NCBI GenBank assembly: GCA_947175205.1
Contig: CAMWLS010000003.1
Span: 1 to 64,000 of the forward strand
Source of the DNA: an uncultured Porphyromonadaceae bacterium
GTDB lineage: Bacteria; Bacteroidota; Bacteroidia; Bacteroidales; Muribaculaceae
Direction: 5' to 3'
Length of the DNA: 64,000 nt
Shown: positions 1 through 10,900 of the stretch, in pieces
Layout of the letters: every line of letters begins with the position of its first letter
How positions within the stretch are numbered: the first letter of the stretch is position 1
Translations under genes and position numbers: made by a program
Notes under the pieces: model-generated
What the model was told of the DNA's origin: nothing
The model's input: only the letters and a program-made list of their open reading frames with translations
Databases searched by the model: none

Positions 1-51
1 CGCGACCCCAACCTTGGCAAGGTTGTGCTCTACCAACTGAGCTATTTTCGC
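1..51 (-). tRNA. tRNA-Gly(GCC), partial (3' end outside window)
   Basis: Read on the minus strand, this stretch starts GCGAAAATAGCTCAGTTGG, followed by a D-arm, the anticodon stem CAACC/GGTTG and the loop TTGCCAA (anticodon GCC, glycine). It is identical to the first part of the complete copy at 90-162. The T-arm and acceptor 3' strand lie outside the window. Confidence 0.9.
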
Positions 52-89
52 ATGTTGTTGATAAGTAGACTATGTAAATTTTCTCTTTG

Positions 90-162
90 AGCGAAAAACG
101 GGACTCGAACCCGCGACCCCAACCTTGGCAAGGTTGTGCTCTACCAACTGAGCTATTTTCGC
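90..162 (-). tRNA. tRNA-Gly(GCC)
   Basis: A complete cloverleaf can be drawn on the minus strand. The acceptor stem GCGAAAA pairs with TTTTCGC, the D-arm is GCTC..GAGC, the anticodon arm is CAACC-TTGCCAA-GGTTG with anticodon GCC, and the T-arm is GCGGG-TTCGAGT-CCCGT, with discriminator T. CCA is not encoded. It lies 38 bp upstream (in transcription sense) of an identical second copy at 1-51, so the two are probably co-transcribed. Confidence 0.96.
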
Positions 163-215
163 ATGTCTAACCGGGCTGTTATACCCAACCAAAGCGCTCT
201 CCTGCGTTTGCGTTG

Positions 216-223
216 CAAAGGTA
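216..223 (-). promoter_or_regulatory. -7 promoter box for the tRNA-Gly pair
   Basis: CAAAGGTA on the plus strand reads TACCTTTG on the minus strand, an exact Bacteroidetes TAnnTTTG -7 element, about 54 bp before the tRNA. A CAAG (near TTTG on the minus strand) lies about 20 bp further upstream. The rest of 163-318 is AT-rich with no gene visible. Confidence 0.55.
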
Positions 224-318
224 GGCATTATTTTTGATTCTGCAAGCGTTTTACGGAATATTTTTATTCCAAATGCCGCTTTTTATTCTTCTACCCGATA
301 TTTCAGGGTTTTGAAAAT

Positions 319-669
319 TTATTTCTTACCCTTGGAGCAGCCTTTCTGGTCAGGGCAGCATGTTCCCTTACATTCCCCTGGCTCTGACCCGGCTTTTTTG
401 GTGCTGGCTTTATATCCAATTTTTGAGAATGCCTCTGTCAGTGCCTTAACATCTGTCTTGGCATTGTCATATTTAACAGCAACCTCCTGCTTCTCAAGGG
501 AGGTCTGTATATTCTTTACACCCTTGACAAATCTGAGATTAGTCTTTATCTTGTTTTCGCAATTCTCACATGACATGGGAGGATTCACTGTAAAAACTGT
601 TGTTACTGTTTCTGCTGCCGCACTCAGTGTCAGTGCAGCTGCACACAAAAGCATTAATACCTTTTTCAT
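319..669 (-). CDS. Secreted heavy-metal-associated (HMA) domain protein
   Basis: 116 aa. Residues 1-19 form a signal peptide ending in SAAA, so the mature protein is probably periplasmic. The HMA/ferredoxin-like domain carries the metal-binding motif MSCENC with Cys34 and Cys37, as in CopZ- and MerP-like metallochaperones. The C-terminus adds a Cys-rich tail with CKGTCC and a further Cys near the end, followed by lysines, which could be extra thiol ligands. The gene lies 78 bp downstream of a TonB-dependent receptor on the same strand, consistent with a metal (probably copper) handling pair. Metal identity is inference from the family; the domain call is secure. Confidence 0.88.
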   Translation of the reverse strand: MKKVLMLLCAAALTLSAAAETVTTVFTVNPPMSCENCENKIKTNLRFVKGVKNIQTSLEKQEVAVKYDNAKTDVKALTEAFSKIGYKASTKKAGSEPGECKGTCCPDQKGCSKGKK

Positions 670-747
670 ATTGTTGAGTTAAAAAATTCTTAATCAATAG
701 TCTTCTTTAAGAAACGCGGACCATGACTATTTTATTGTACCCCGGCT

Positions 748-2796
748 TCAATATCGTGTCAGGGTATATCTGAATCCTGCATAAACCATCGCGCCATGCA
801 GCGGAGCATAAATCATTGTGGCATCAAAACCCGTTCCCCATGGATTCTCAGCGCCTATAATGGGGCTTTTCTGACGATATCCGGTAAGGTTTTCTCCTCC
901 CACATACACAGCCCAATGCTTGAAGTTTCGTGTCACCTGAGCATTCAGTTGAGCATATGTCGGATATCGTGACGGCCACGTGGGGGTACCATCAGAATTA
1001 ATTCCGGCAGTGGGCATGCGGCCCGTACCATTTATAGAGCATGTAACGTCCATCTGCCAAATTCCCATCATGGGGCTATATGAGAGTGTGAAGAGAGCCT
1101 TATTGCGTGAGGTCAGCGGTTTCTGCACCAGCCCCTGACCATAATCCACCTTTACATCCGTGAAGCGATATGCTGCCAGGAAATTTAGGTCATCAAGTAT
1201 GTCATAATCCAGCTGTATCTGCACCGTCTGTGAGTAAGATTTACCTTTGAGATCCTTAAAATAAACCGCAGTTGGGTCTGAGTCTATATCCACAAGCAGC
1301 TGATGCGAGAAACGGGTATAGTAATACTCTGCCTCAAAATTCAAACTGCGTCCAAAGACCTCTCCCTTAAGTCCAAATCCGGCACCGGTATTGAGAGCTT
1401 CCTCCTGCTGTACATCAGGACTTATAATGATATTACGTCCTGAAGCTAACAGATAAGTATTTTCTGCCATGACATGCGGAGTGCGGTAGCCACGTCCGGC
1501 TGATGCATGTGCTGACAGCAGTGATAATGGCGTCCACCTCACGTGAACACGCGGTGTAATCATACCTCCCCACAGAGAACTATAATCATAACGTAAACCA
1601 CCCATCACCAGCAGTTTTGTATCCAGATTCAGAGTATACTGCGCATAAGTTCCTGTAACCGCTTCATGTTCCGGTGCACTAACTGGACTTACGCCTGAGT
1701 CATGCACCAGACGCATGGACTGATGAAAATTGTCATAGTTGAAGCTGAGGCCGGTGCTGAGTGCATGATAATCACCATACTTACGCTCAAACATCAGCTG
1801 CGCATAAACATTTGTCTGATTCACATCATAAAGCTTGTTTCCGTAATGTGAGCGTAGCGCATTATATGATCCGTTAGCCATAAGAGCCACATTCCCCTCA
1901 TTCTCTTTGTCAAAGATATAGGCATTCTTGGTAAAAACCTCGGCACGGTTAGTACGTACTCCGGTAGTGTATAATCCATTTTCCGCATCAGGCACCACGT
2001 GATGGCCGTGCATGGTCTGCCCACCCTTGCGCTCCTCAAACAGATACTTTATTCCTCCCTGGAAAACATACCGGCTCCCCAGACGCGCCCATCGGTTCAT
2101 CAGCGCCACCTGACGCACCTCCGGCATGTCCATAAATCCGTCTCCGTCCGTATCATGCTGCTTAAATGAATTCTCCCCATGAACCAGCAGCCCGGTGCTC
2201 CATTCAGGGGAAAGGCGGGTGTTAACATTAGCATTAACCTCAGCCTTGATGTTGCTGTCAACGTAAGCATTGACAGCCGTTTCACGGTCTGCCTGCGGCT
2301 TCTTAAGCTCAATATTAATCTGTCCGGTTATGCTCTCATAACCGTTCTTCACAGAGCTTGCTCCTTTACTCACTGATATACTTTGAATCCACGGTCCCGG
2401 AATAAAACTTAATCCGTATGGAAGCGCTGAGCCTCGGAAATTTGGAAGATTTTCAGTCATCATCTGCACATAAGCTCCGGAAAGACCCAACAGTTTAATC
2501 TGTCTCGCACCGGTTGCGGCATCATTGTAACTCACATCCACAGAAGGATTAGTCGTAAAACTCTCACCCAGATTGCAGCAGGCAGCCCGGGTCAGTTCCT
2601 TGGCGGTAATAAGTTGTGTATTGGAAGCCAGCCCTCTCAGATGACGTGTTCCTGATGAGCGCTGAACCACTTGAAATTCATCAAGAGTGTAATCAACACT
2701 ATCCGCATCCTCTGCCATTTGTAACCCCTGCGCATATGTAGCCTGACATGTGAGCAGACAAATCAGAAATAGGCTTATTATTGCAGACTTTTCCAT
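748..2796 (-). CDS. TonB-dependent outer membrane receptor, probably metal-linked
   Basis: 682 aa. It has a signal peptide (about residues 1-22), then a plug domain with GARQIKLLGLSGAYVQMM and IQSISVSKGASSVKNGYESITGQINIEL. A 22-strand-type beta-barrel follows and ends in the aromatic-rich YAGFRYTLTRY. It lacks the N-terminal carboxypeptidase-like extension of SusC proteins and has no SusD neighbour, so a small ligand or metal complex is likelier than a glycan. The downstream HMA-domain gene supports a metal (copper-type) role by context only. A HGHH run in the barrel (near residue 265) could be a metal ligand cluster, but that is speculative. Confidence 0.88.
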   Translation of the reverse strand: MEKSAIISLFLICLLTCQATYAQGLQMAEDADSVDYTLDEFQVVQRSSGTRHLRGLASNTQLITAKELTRAACCNLGESFTTNPSVDVSYNDAATGARQIKLLGLSGAYVQMMTENLPNFRGSALPYGLSFIPGPWIQSISVSKGASSVKNGYESITGQINIELKKPQADRETAVNAYVDSNIKAEVNANVNTRLSPEWSTGLLVHGENSFKQHDTDGDGFMDMPEVRQVALMNRWARLGSRYVFQGGIKYLFEERKGGQTMHGHHVVPDAENGLYTTGVRTNRAEVFTKNAYIFDKENEGNVALMANGSYNALRSHYGNKLYDVNQTNVYAQLMFERKYGDYHALSTGLSFNYDNFHQSMRLVHDSGVSPVSAPEHEAVTGTYAQYTLNLDTKLLVMGGLRYDYSSLWGGMITPRVHVRWTPLSLLSAHASAGRGYRTPHVMAENTYLLASGRNIIISPDVQQEEALNTGAGFGLKGEVFGRSLNFEAEYYYTRFSHQLLVDIDSDPTAVYFKDLKGKSYSQTVQIQLDYDILDDLNFLAAYRFTDVKVDYGQGLVQKPLTSRNKALFTLSYSPMMGIWQMDVTCSINGTGRMPTAGINSDGTPTWPSRYPTYAQLNAQVTRNFKHWAVYVGGENLTGYRQKSPIIGAENPWGTGFDATMIYAPLHGAMVYAGFRYTLTRY

Positions 2797-2804
2797 ATCA
2801 TCCG

Positions 2805-2812
2805 CAAAGTTA
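2805..2812 (-). promoter_or_regulatory. -7 box before the TonB receptor gene
   Basis: CAAAGTTA on the plus strand reads TAACTTTG on the minus strand, an exact TAnnTTTG match, 9 bp before the start codon. No convincing -33 TTTG was found at the usual spacing. If used, the leader would be very short. Confidence 0.4.
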
Positions 2813-2889
2813 CATATAATTCAGCAATATCCATCACGCTTAACATGCCATGTACAATATCAAACCCGGAATATACAGTATTCCCCCCC

Positions 2890-3471
2890 TCACACCTTTT
2901 GGGCATGTTTCACCAGCGCAATCATGGCATAATCTCCTGATGAATCGCCATAGCCCCATGACTCATAGTCAGTAATCTCAGGGAATAAATGTCTTATTCT
3001 CGCTGCTTTTTCAACTCCATGACAGTTAGGTGTTGAAAAGCGGCCGGTAAGATTTCCCCCGCTGTCAACCTCCGCCTCCGTAGCTAACACTGTATCAAAA
3101 CCGTTCCTCAGCGCCCATGGCCTGATCCAGTCCCCTACACTCGCGGAAACTATTATCAGCTTATGTCCTGCATCTTGGTGCTTGTTCTTTAATTCAATGA
3201 TTTCAGAACGCAAGTCCGCATCAATCTTCCGTGCATATGCACGTCCCAGTTCCTGAAACCGGACATAACTCATACCACGGTAGAGACGGGTAAATAGCTT
3301 CTGCTTTACCTCAGAATTAGTCTTAATCCCAAGCTTCCACAGAATCAGTGCAGGCAGTGACTGTAAGACTGCCATAGCTGTGGCCTTCCGCCCCACACTG
3401 AAAACAGCAAACTCAATAAACGAATCGTGTCGCTTCAGAGTCCCGTCAAAATCAAAAAACGCAACCTTCAT
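2890..3471 (-). CDS. HAD-IB family phosphatase
   Basis: 193 aa from the ATG at 3471. This start is preferred over an upstream GTG because it begins directly at MKVAFFDFDGTL and its ATG overlaps the stop of the preceding gene as ATGA. Motif I is DFDGTL (Asp7/Asp9), a central VSAS gives motif II, and GYGDSSGDYAM gives motif III. HAD-IB enzymes remove phosphate from small molecules such as phosphoserine. Translational coupling to a DPPR-synthase-like UbiA protein suggests that it dephosphorylates decaprenylphosphoryl-5-phosphoribose, a step of the decaprenylphosphoryl-arabinose pathway. That substrate is inference. Confidence 0.85.
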   Translation of the reverse strand: MKVAFFDFDGTLKRHDSFIEFAVFSVGRKATAMAVLQSLPALILWKLGIKTNSEVKQKLFTRLYRGMSYVRFQELGRAYARKIDADLRSEIIELKNKHQDAGHKLIIVSASVGDWIRPWALRNGFDTVLATEAEVDSGGNLTGRFSTPNCHGVEKAARIRHLFPEITDYESWGYGDSSGDYAMIALVKHAQKV

Positions 3472-4361
3472 ACATACAGGATTACAAAGAAGTATGCCAT
3501 CCATAATACCACACACAGCTGTATAAAACGGTCATGCAGCAGGACAGTAGTGGGATTACCGCTTCTGAGGTCAACCATCGTAACTTGCAAATAACGTAAG
3601 ATTGCAGCAAGTACAAATATAGAGGTGGCATAAACATACTCGTGGTTAAAGCGCGCTGTAACCTCTGGTGATACGCTGTACATAATATAGCACACTATAG
3701 TTATTGCGCCTAACAGCCCGAGGGTCTGATTCATAAACGGCAGATTATATCTTATAACATTCTTACGTGTAACTATCCGGTCATCCTCATATAGTACCAC
3801 ATCATCACGCCGCTTGGCAAAAGCCAGAAAGAGCGCTATAAGAAATGTCATCAGAACTATCCACGGTGAAAGCCAGATATCACATGCCACACCACCGGCC
3901 ACAAGCCGAAGTACAAACCCCAATGCTATTATAAAGACATCCACTATGGCATAATGCTTCAGCTTACAGCAATATGCCACATTAAGCGCCATATAAACCA
4001 GAAGAACCACAGCCACCTTACCGGCTCTATCCCCATTGAGAGAGAAATTGACCGCAAAACTCAGTAGTACCATGAGCAGCATAAGCACCACCGCATTTGC
4101 CGGCTTAAGTCTACCGCTGGCCAGTGGACGGCTGCATTTTCCCGGATGGCGCCGGTCAGCCTTAATGTCACATAAGTCATTGAGGCAGTAAACTGCGCTT
4201 GCCATAAAACAGAACGCTGCAAATGTTATGAGTGCCTCTTCCCAGGATACGCCATTGAGCAATTGACCACCAAAAAATAATGGCACAAGCACAAAGACAT
4301 TCTTGACCCATTGGAAAGGCCTAATCAGAGATATAAATGACCCAACCATATTCTTATCCAT
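3468..4361 (-). CDS. UbiA-family prenyltransferase, decaprenyl-phosphate phosphoribosyltransferase-like
   Basis: 297 aa with about eight or nine membrane segments. The UbiA catalytic motif NDLCDIKADRRHPGK (residues 61-75) matches NDxxDxxxDxxHP. A second Asp-containing loop (AKRRDDVVLYEDD, about residue 180) supplies the other Mg/diphosphate site. The N-terminus LIRPFQWVKNVFVLVPLFF is typical of the Rv3806c-like DPPR synthase branch, which transfers phosphoribose from PRPP to a polyprenyl phosphate. The gene overlaps the upstream membrane protein gene and its stop overlaps the HAD start. Met1 or Met5 could be the start. Subfamily assignment is good; the exact lipid acceptor is unknown. Confidence 0.85.
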   Translation of the reverse strand: MDKNMVGSFISLIRPFQWVKNVFVLVPLFFGGQLLNGVSWEEALITFAAFCFMASAVYCLNDLCDIKADRRHPGKCSRPLASGRLKPANAVVLMLLMVLLSFAVNFSLNGDRAGKVAVVLLVYMALNVAYCCKLKHYAIVDVFIIALGFVLRLVAGGVACDIWLSPWIVLMTFLIALFLAFAKRRDDVVLYEDDRIVTRKNVIRYNLPFMNQTLGLLGAITIVCYIMYSVSPEVTARFNHEYVYATSIFVLAAILRYLQVTMVDLRSGNPTTVLLHDRFIQLCVVLWMAYFFVILYV

Positions 4362-5608
4362 TTCACAACCTGTACAAGTCCACCCACTATACTGTTATAA
4401 AGACATGTATCCACAAGAAGAAAGTTATTGGACACGCCCAGAAATAACAACATAATTAGAAGCAGTCCCTTACTTGGAGTCACAATACCATTGAGGCGTC
4501 TGTTAAAGCCCTCAATTAATCCAATATATCGCTTCGGGAACGCCTTTATTATTTGTTGGTGAGGGACTATAAAGAAAGGTGCGTATGTCGCTACTGCCGC
4601 ATACTGAAAAACCCTTCCCAAATCACAACTCAAAAAAGTGAACATGGGAAGCAGACACAGAACTGAGAAGGAATAAAGCAAAGACAGTGTCAGCCTGTCT
4701 TGCTCAGCCTCAGACTCACTTTTAGTTCTGAATAGATAGAAGAAATTCGTAATCATATAATAGGCATAAAGTAACAGACACGGCAAAAACACTATCCCGG
4801 CACCACCCGCTTTCTCACCCAGATTCATCCTTAGATGAAACATAAATGTATCTGCGCTGTCCCAGCCTAAAGCTCCAATACTATTATTTAAAATGTACTT
4901 CAAAGGCATATCAGGCATCTGACCGTTCCATGAATCCACTATTGCCATTGATACTTCCTGGGAACCTTTGAATATACACAAAATGAATACCACAAGCAGC
5001 GGTAGAATAACCAAAACTCTGTTGAAAGCCCTGTGGTCACTATAAGATAACATTAGTAACGCATAAATTGGAAAACCCCAAAATATAAAAGCCTCATGCA
5101 GTAATAACCCGAAAACAATCACCAGGAAAGCCCCCAGCCGCTTAGCCACAGAACCCTGAAGCCCGCGTAATAAATATACACAGAACATCAGAAAAATATA
5201 TAGTATATAATCCTTACGGAAAATATAATTTGTCAATCCCAAAACAAAAGAAGAAAATAGTATCCACCAGCAATAGCCCTTTGTATAACTCTGTCGGATA
5301 AAGAATACCATGACCACGACAAAAGCCAGGCAGCATATTACAGTCAACACAGTACCCATAGGCATAGGTACAACTCTGTATAGTTGATATAAAACCTCAC
5401 CTAAGAGGCCACGCCTCACAAAACCGCCCTGAAAATTAATTAGGAACTCTGAGCATCCATAGCCATTGAGGATATCACCGTCCCCGAAATAGGACACAAA
5501 GTTTATAATCAGATTATAAATAAAGACAACAACTAAACTCAGCCCTATACTTATATTCAGGAACCTGCTATTTGTCTGCTTGAAGAAAGATGACAGTACC
5601 TCATTCAT
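4325..5608 (-). CDS. Polytopic membrane protein, possible GT-C-type glycosyltransferase
   Basis: 427 aa with roughly ten to twelve hydrophobic segments and no signal peptide. The motif GGFVRRGLLGEVLYQL in the first extracytoplasmic loop recurs in uncharacterised bacterial membrane proteins near polysaccharide genes; I do not know a proven function. It overlaps the DPPR-synthase-like gene by 37 bp and heads a three-gene operon with the UbiA and HAD genes. A plausible role is a GT-C-like transferase using the pentose-phosphoryl-lipid product of its neighbours. This is context inference only; no catalytic residues were confidently assigned. Confidence 0.6.
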   Translation of the reverse strand: MNEVLSSFFKQTNSRFLNISIGLSLVVVFIYNLIINFVSYFGDGDILNGYGCSEFLINFQGGFVRRGLLGEVLYQLYRVVPMPMGTVLTVICCLAFVVVMVFFIRQSYTKGYCWWILFSSFVLGLTNYIFRKDYILYIFLMFCVYLLRGLQGSVAKRLGAFLVIVFGLLLHEAFIFWGFPIYALLMLSYSDHRAFNRVLVILPLLVVFILCIFKGSQEVSMAIVDSWNGQMPDMPLKYILNNSIGALGWDSADTFMFHLRMNLGEKAGGAGIVFLPCLLLYAYYMITNFFYLFRTKSESEAEQDRLTLSLLYSFSVLCLLPMFTFLSCDLGRVFQYAAVATYAPFFIVPHQQIIKAFPKRYIGLIEGFNRRLNGIVTPSKGLLLIMLLFLGVSNNFLLVDTCLYNSIVGGLVQVVKWIRIWLGHLYL

Positions 5609-5802
5609 TTAAGCGAATAAATGAAAATAAACTAATGCAAAATACTTAAATACAAAATTAATCATTCTTTAACGAATACCATACCCCATATACATTAAAC
5701 AATGTTAACCCACCCTCCCAGCCACAGAATTATTCTAATCCCACACTAAATAAGATCCCTATGCTGCATAGTGACACATAAGAAGCAAATGTCGCATTTT
5801 AC

Positions 5803-5858
5803 GCATAAGATGCATATAACGCATATAACGCACAAGAAGCATATAACGCATAAGAAGC
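5803..5858. repeat. 9-bp tandem repeat
   Basis: Six consecutive 9-bp units: gcataagat, gcatataac, gcatataac, gcacaagaa, gcatataac, gcataagaa. They lie in the otherwise geneless 5609-5919 stretch between two minus-strand genes. Looser copies of the same motif precede it from about 5776. It sits just beyond the groEL terminator. Confidence 0.85.
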
Positions 5859-5893
5859 AAAAAAAGGACCATGGCCGGTAAGGCCATGGTCCT
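5859..5893 (-). terminator. Rho-independent terminator of groES-groEL
   Basis: On the minus strand AGGACCATGGCC pairs with GGCCATGGTCCT across a short loop and is followed directly by a run of T. It begins 27 bp after the groEL stop codon. Confidence 0.9.
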
Positions 5894-5919
5894 CTCATCT
5901 ATTTTGCGGAAATTCTTTT

Positions 5920-7581
<1,662 letters not shown>

Positions 7582-7586
7582 TCATT

Positions 7587-7630
7587 ATTCTATTACTGCC
7601 AGTACTTCATTCTATTACTGCCAGTACTTC
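7587..7630. repeat. 22-bp perfect tandem duplication at the groES 3' end
   Basis: The 22-mer starting ATTCTATTACTGCCAGTACT (plus strand) occurs at 7587-7608 and again directly at 7609-7630. The second copy encodes the final residues EVLAVIE of GroES. The duplication shifts frame, so the present stop is TGA at the repeat junction; the unduplicated form would end in TAA after the same residue. Confidence 0.95.
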
Positions 7631-7879
7631 GCTCTGGCGCATGATAAGAACTTTCTCTCCGTCAAGTTCAAGCTCTGTTCCGGCATACTTGCCATAAAGA
7701 ACCTGGTCATTGGGTTTAAGAACCATTTCCTCATCCTTTGTGCCATTACCAACGGCTAAAACCTCTCCGCGCAGAGGCTTCTCTTTAGCAGAGTCAGGAA
7801 TGATGATGCCGGCGGCTGTAACTTCTTCTGCAGCGGCCGGACGTATAATCACGCGGTCTGCAAGTGGTTTGAATTTCAT
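7607..7879 (-). CDS. groS: Co-chaperonin GroES (Hsp10)
   Basis: 90 aa. It begins MKFKPLADRVIIRPAAAEEVTAAGIIIPDSAKEKP and includes the mobile loop and the YGKYAGTEL strand typical of GroES, the lid of the GroEL chamber. It is the first gene of the groES-groEL pair. The C-terminus EVLAVIE is encoded within one copy of a 22-bp tandem duplication, so the coding end is preserved although the 3' DNA is duplicated. The alpha-2-macroglobulin-like gene ends 91 bp away with the same orientation, so some read-through is possible. Confidence 0.98.
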   Translation of the reverse strand: MKFKPLADRVIIRPAAAEEVTAAGIIIPDSAKEKPLRGEVLAVGNGTKDEEMVLKPNDQVLYGKYAGTELELDGEKVLIMRQSEVLAVIE

Positions 7880-7970
7880 TGTAAATAATTTTTTATGTTA
7901 GTTTTTCCTTTATCTGTCTCTATGCATTTCCTGTGCCAAATCTCACTTACTGACATTTTGTCAGTCTTTT

Positions 7971-10900
7971 TTATTCAATGGTATAACGCTTGAGAGAAAC
8001 TTTTGTTGCAACCATTGCAGCGGCCGTACGCGCCGTCACTGCGGGCTGATACTGGCTTTGCGCCTGGGCTGCCGGATAAATATAGTCACCGGCTGATATC
8101 ACATTGCAGTCATAAGTCACATGCCATGTACCACGGGGAAGGGAAGTAATGAAAAAATTAGTTCCTCCGGCCACATTATCCACATACATCCCCAGTCCGC
8201 CGCTGAAGCGCCGTCCGCTCTGCTGAATCACCGGTTGAAATATTGCCGGTCTGGGGTCATGCACTGTTATATACTGTAAGTCATCAGAGGCAGTCAGGAT
8301 TAAATCTATCCTTACCTGAGACCCGGCCTCAAGAATATCTTTTCCGGGGTGGAATTGCTTGTAACTGCCGTCAGACTGCTTTACATTTATCTGTCTCTGT
8401 ATACTGAGTTCCGGGCACTCTGCCGCCTTGACATCCTTAACATTCATTACCTGACGTGTACAGACTGTTCCATAGGCCGGAGCTGTAGCGGTTGGCCGTT
8501 TTATGATCATACGGTTGGCCATAGTCTCCACAGTGAAATCAGGTGTAGTCAGGCTCCATTCAGTGCCGGTGCTCAGGAAAGCACAGATTAGTGAAGTAGC
8601 ATCACTGCTCCCTAACTCCGGCATTACCAGTGCACGATGTATAAGATAACGCCTTATGTCATCAGTCTGCTCCTTATCACTAAGAATGGTCTCATAGGCA
8701 CGCAGGATATTTGCATATGCATCCACATTCTTTACGGACGGGAACCACACACCCCACTGCGTGGATTTTACCGCAAACTGCTGCACAGATGTCATAATCT
8801 CTGACGCTGACTTAAACTTACCGGCCTGTTTAAGCATGAGAGCTTCAGTGGCCTTGGACCCGGGTGTGCCATGCTTCCAATTCTCCTGGAAATCTTTCAG
8901 CGTAAGTCTTATAATTTCTTTGGCATCATCACTCGTTCTAAACTGCGGATTGGACAGACATATGGCAGTGAGCGTAACATCAGAATGAAGTTTTCCGTTA
9001 CTACGCTTTTGATTTGAAACTACATAAGAACTGTAATAGCGGAAGGCTTCCTGCAGCGACGCCTCCAGGGATGCATCAGATACTGCAAAACCGCAGTCAT
9101 GAATCATACCTGAGTATAACAGAACCTGTGCCGTGGCCCATGGTGAGGCTTTGGCGTCAGCGTCACACCAGCGGTAGCCGCCCTCGGAGGTCTGAAGATT
9201 AAGAAGTGACTCTCTCGCATCAGAAATAGCTTTATCCACCACTTTTGGTTCCAGCAGAAGCTTCAGGAGTTCCTGACGTGCTGAAATACCACGGGCAGCC
9301 TTCTGCCAGGGTGTTGATTGCAATAGGCTGAGTTTGTATGAGTTATCCTCGCTCAGGGAGGGGCTGTCAGCCGGGCCTTCACCAATGGAAGCAACATATT
9401 CTGCCCACTCAGGATTATGTTTTAAAAGTCCGGCTGAAACAAATGTCCTGAACAGTGAGCTGGCTGCCGCCGTAGCAGTATTAATATTAAGCTCATACAG
9501 TCCGGGTAAGGCCTTGATTATAATACCCGTAGGATTAGTCCACAGGTCTATTTTGCGGTCCTTTACTTCGCCTTCTACGTCCACTTCTTCCTGTTCCTGT
9601 CCCACGGACATAAAGAAGGTCTTCACATCTGTAACAGTAAGTTCTGAGGGCAATACCGCCACAGAGGCCTGTTCACCGTCCGTATGGGTTCCGGACTGAG
9701 CCATAACTCTTACTGTAAGTGAGGAATAATCAGCGGGTACGAGGATTTCTAAAGGTACGTATTCCGTGGCTCCGGGAGCAACTGTCAGAACTCCCGCAAC
9801 ACGGGCTATTGCAGAATCTGTATCCACCGGTGCAACTGCCTCACAGACATATTGTACATCTGCTGCCTCATCACTGTTATTGCTGAGGCTACACATCACC
9901 ACTGCCCTGTCCTGGGCTCTGAACCACTGCGGAGCCTTTACTGAAGCCATAATCTTTTTACTGGCCACTATACGTTTAGTTACCAGACCGTTACGCATAT
10001 TGTCATCCCAGAGAACTGCCACAAATGACCAGCTCTGGGAAATGTCAGGAACGGTAAATTCAACTTCCACATTACCCTCCGGACCGGATGTAAGTAACGG
10101 CTTCCAGAATGCCTGAAGTTGCTCATGTTCACGCAGTTGCGGGATTTCTTCATCTCTGCCATTGTCTACTGAACCGGCTTCTGCGGTTTCCACTGCAGCT
10201 TCTTCATACAGGTCCATGACAGCACCGTCACCAGAGACGCCATTTGCCATAGCCGCTGATTTATATAGCATAGCCCTCTGTTTAACAAACATATAGAACT
10301 GAGGAACATATAAAAAACTGGGGGTTGAGCTTACATCAGGACCCTTATAACCAAGAACAGTTCCGCTCCAGCGGCAGTAATCTTTAAAGCCATTTGGAGT
10401 GGCTATACGGTAATCTGCTCGAGGTTCAAAGGCCCTTCTGAAATATGGTAAGCGGTACTGACTCAGCGTGTTAAGAGCTTCTGAATACATGGTTGCAATA
10501 CCGGCTACCTGCTTTAGAACCTTATTATTCTTGGTGAGCCTGAAAGTCCATTTCTCTACTGTGCCAGGCTCAATTATATCCCTGAAGGTAACAGTCTGGA
10601 CCTCAACCGATTCCTTCTCAGTGAGCTCAAAACAAAGGTACTCTGAGTGAACTTCCCCGTTATTCATCACTGATATAATTGCCTGACATTCAGCACCTTC
10701 ATCCGGCATACGTAATTTTATCTCGGTAAAGCCGCGGGAGCCTTCATGCATACTGACAGCACCATCAGGATGTAAGATGTAGTAGTAAATATGGGGTAAT
10801 TTTGTCTGACCCACTGATACACAGACAGTTGAGGAATGAATCTCTTGGAAGTGGTTACGGGGGAGGAATAAGCTGACGTCATCAGGGAGCTGATTCCGCT

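Noticed and set aside
748..2796. SusC-type glycan receptor call for the TonB gene
   Set aside because: There is no SusD neighbour and no N-terminal carboxypeptidase-like domain. The HMA gene suggests a metal role instead.
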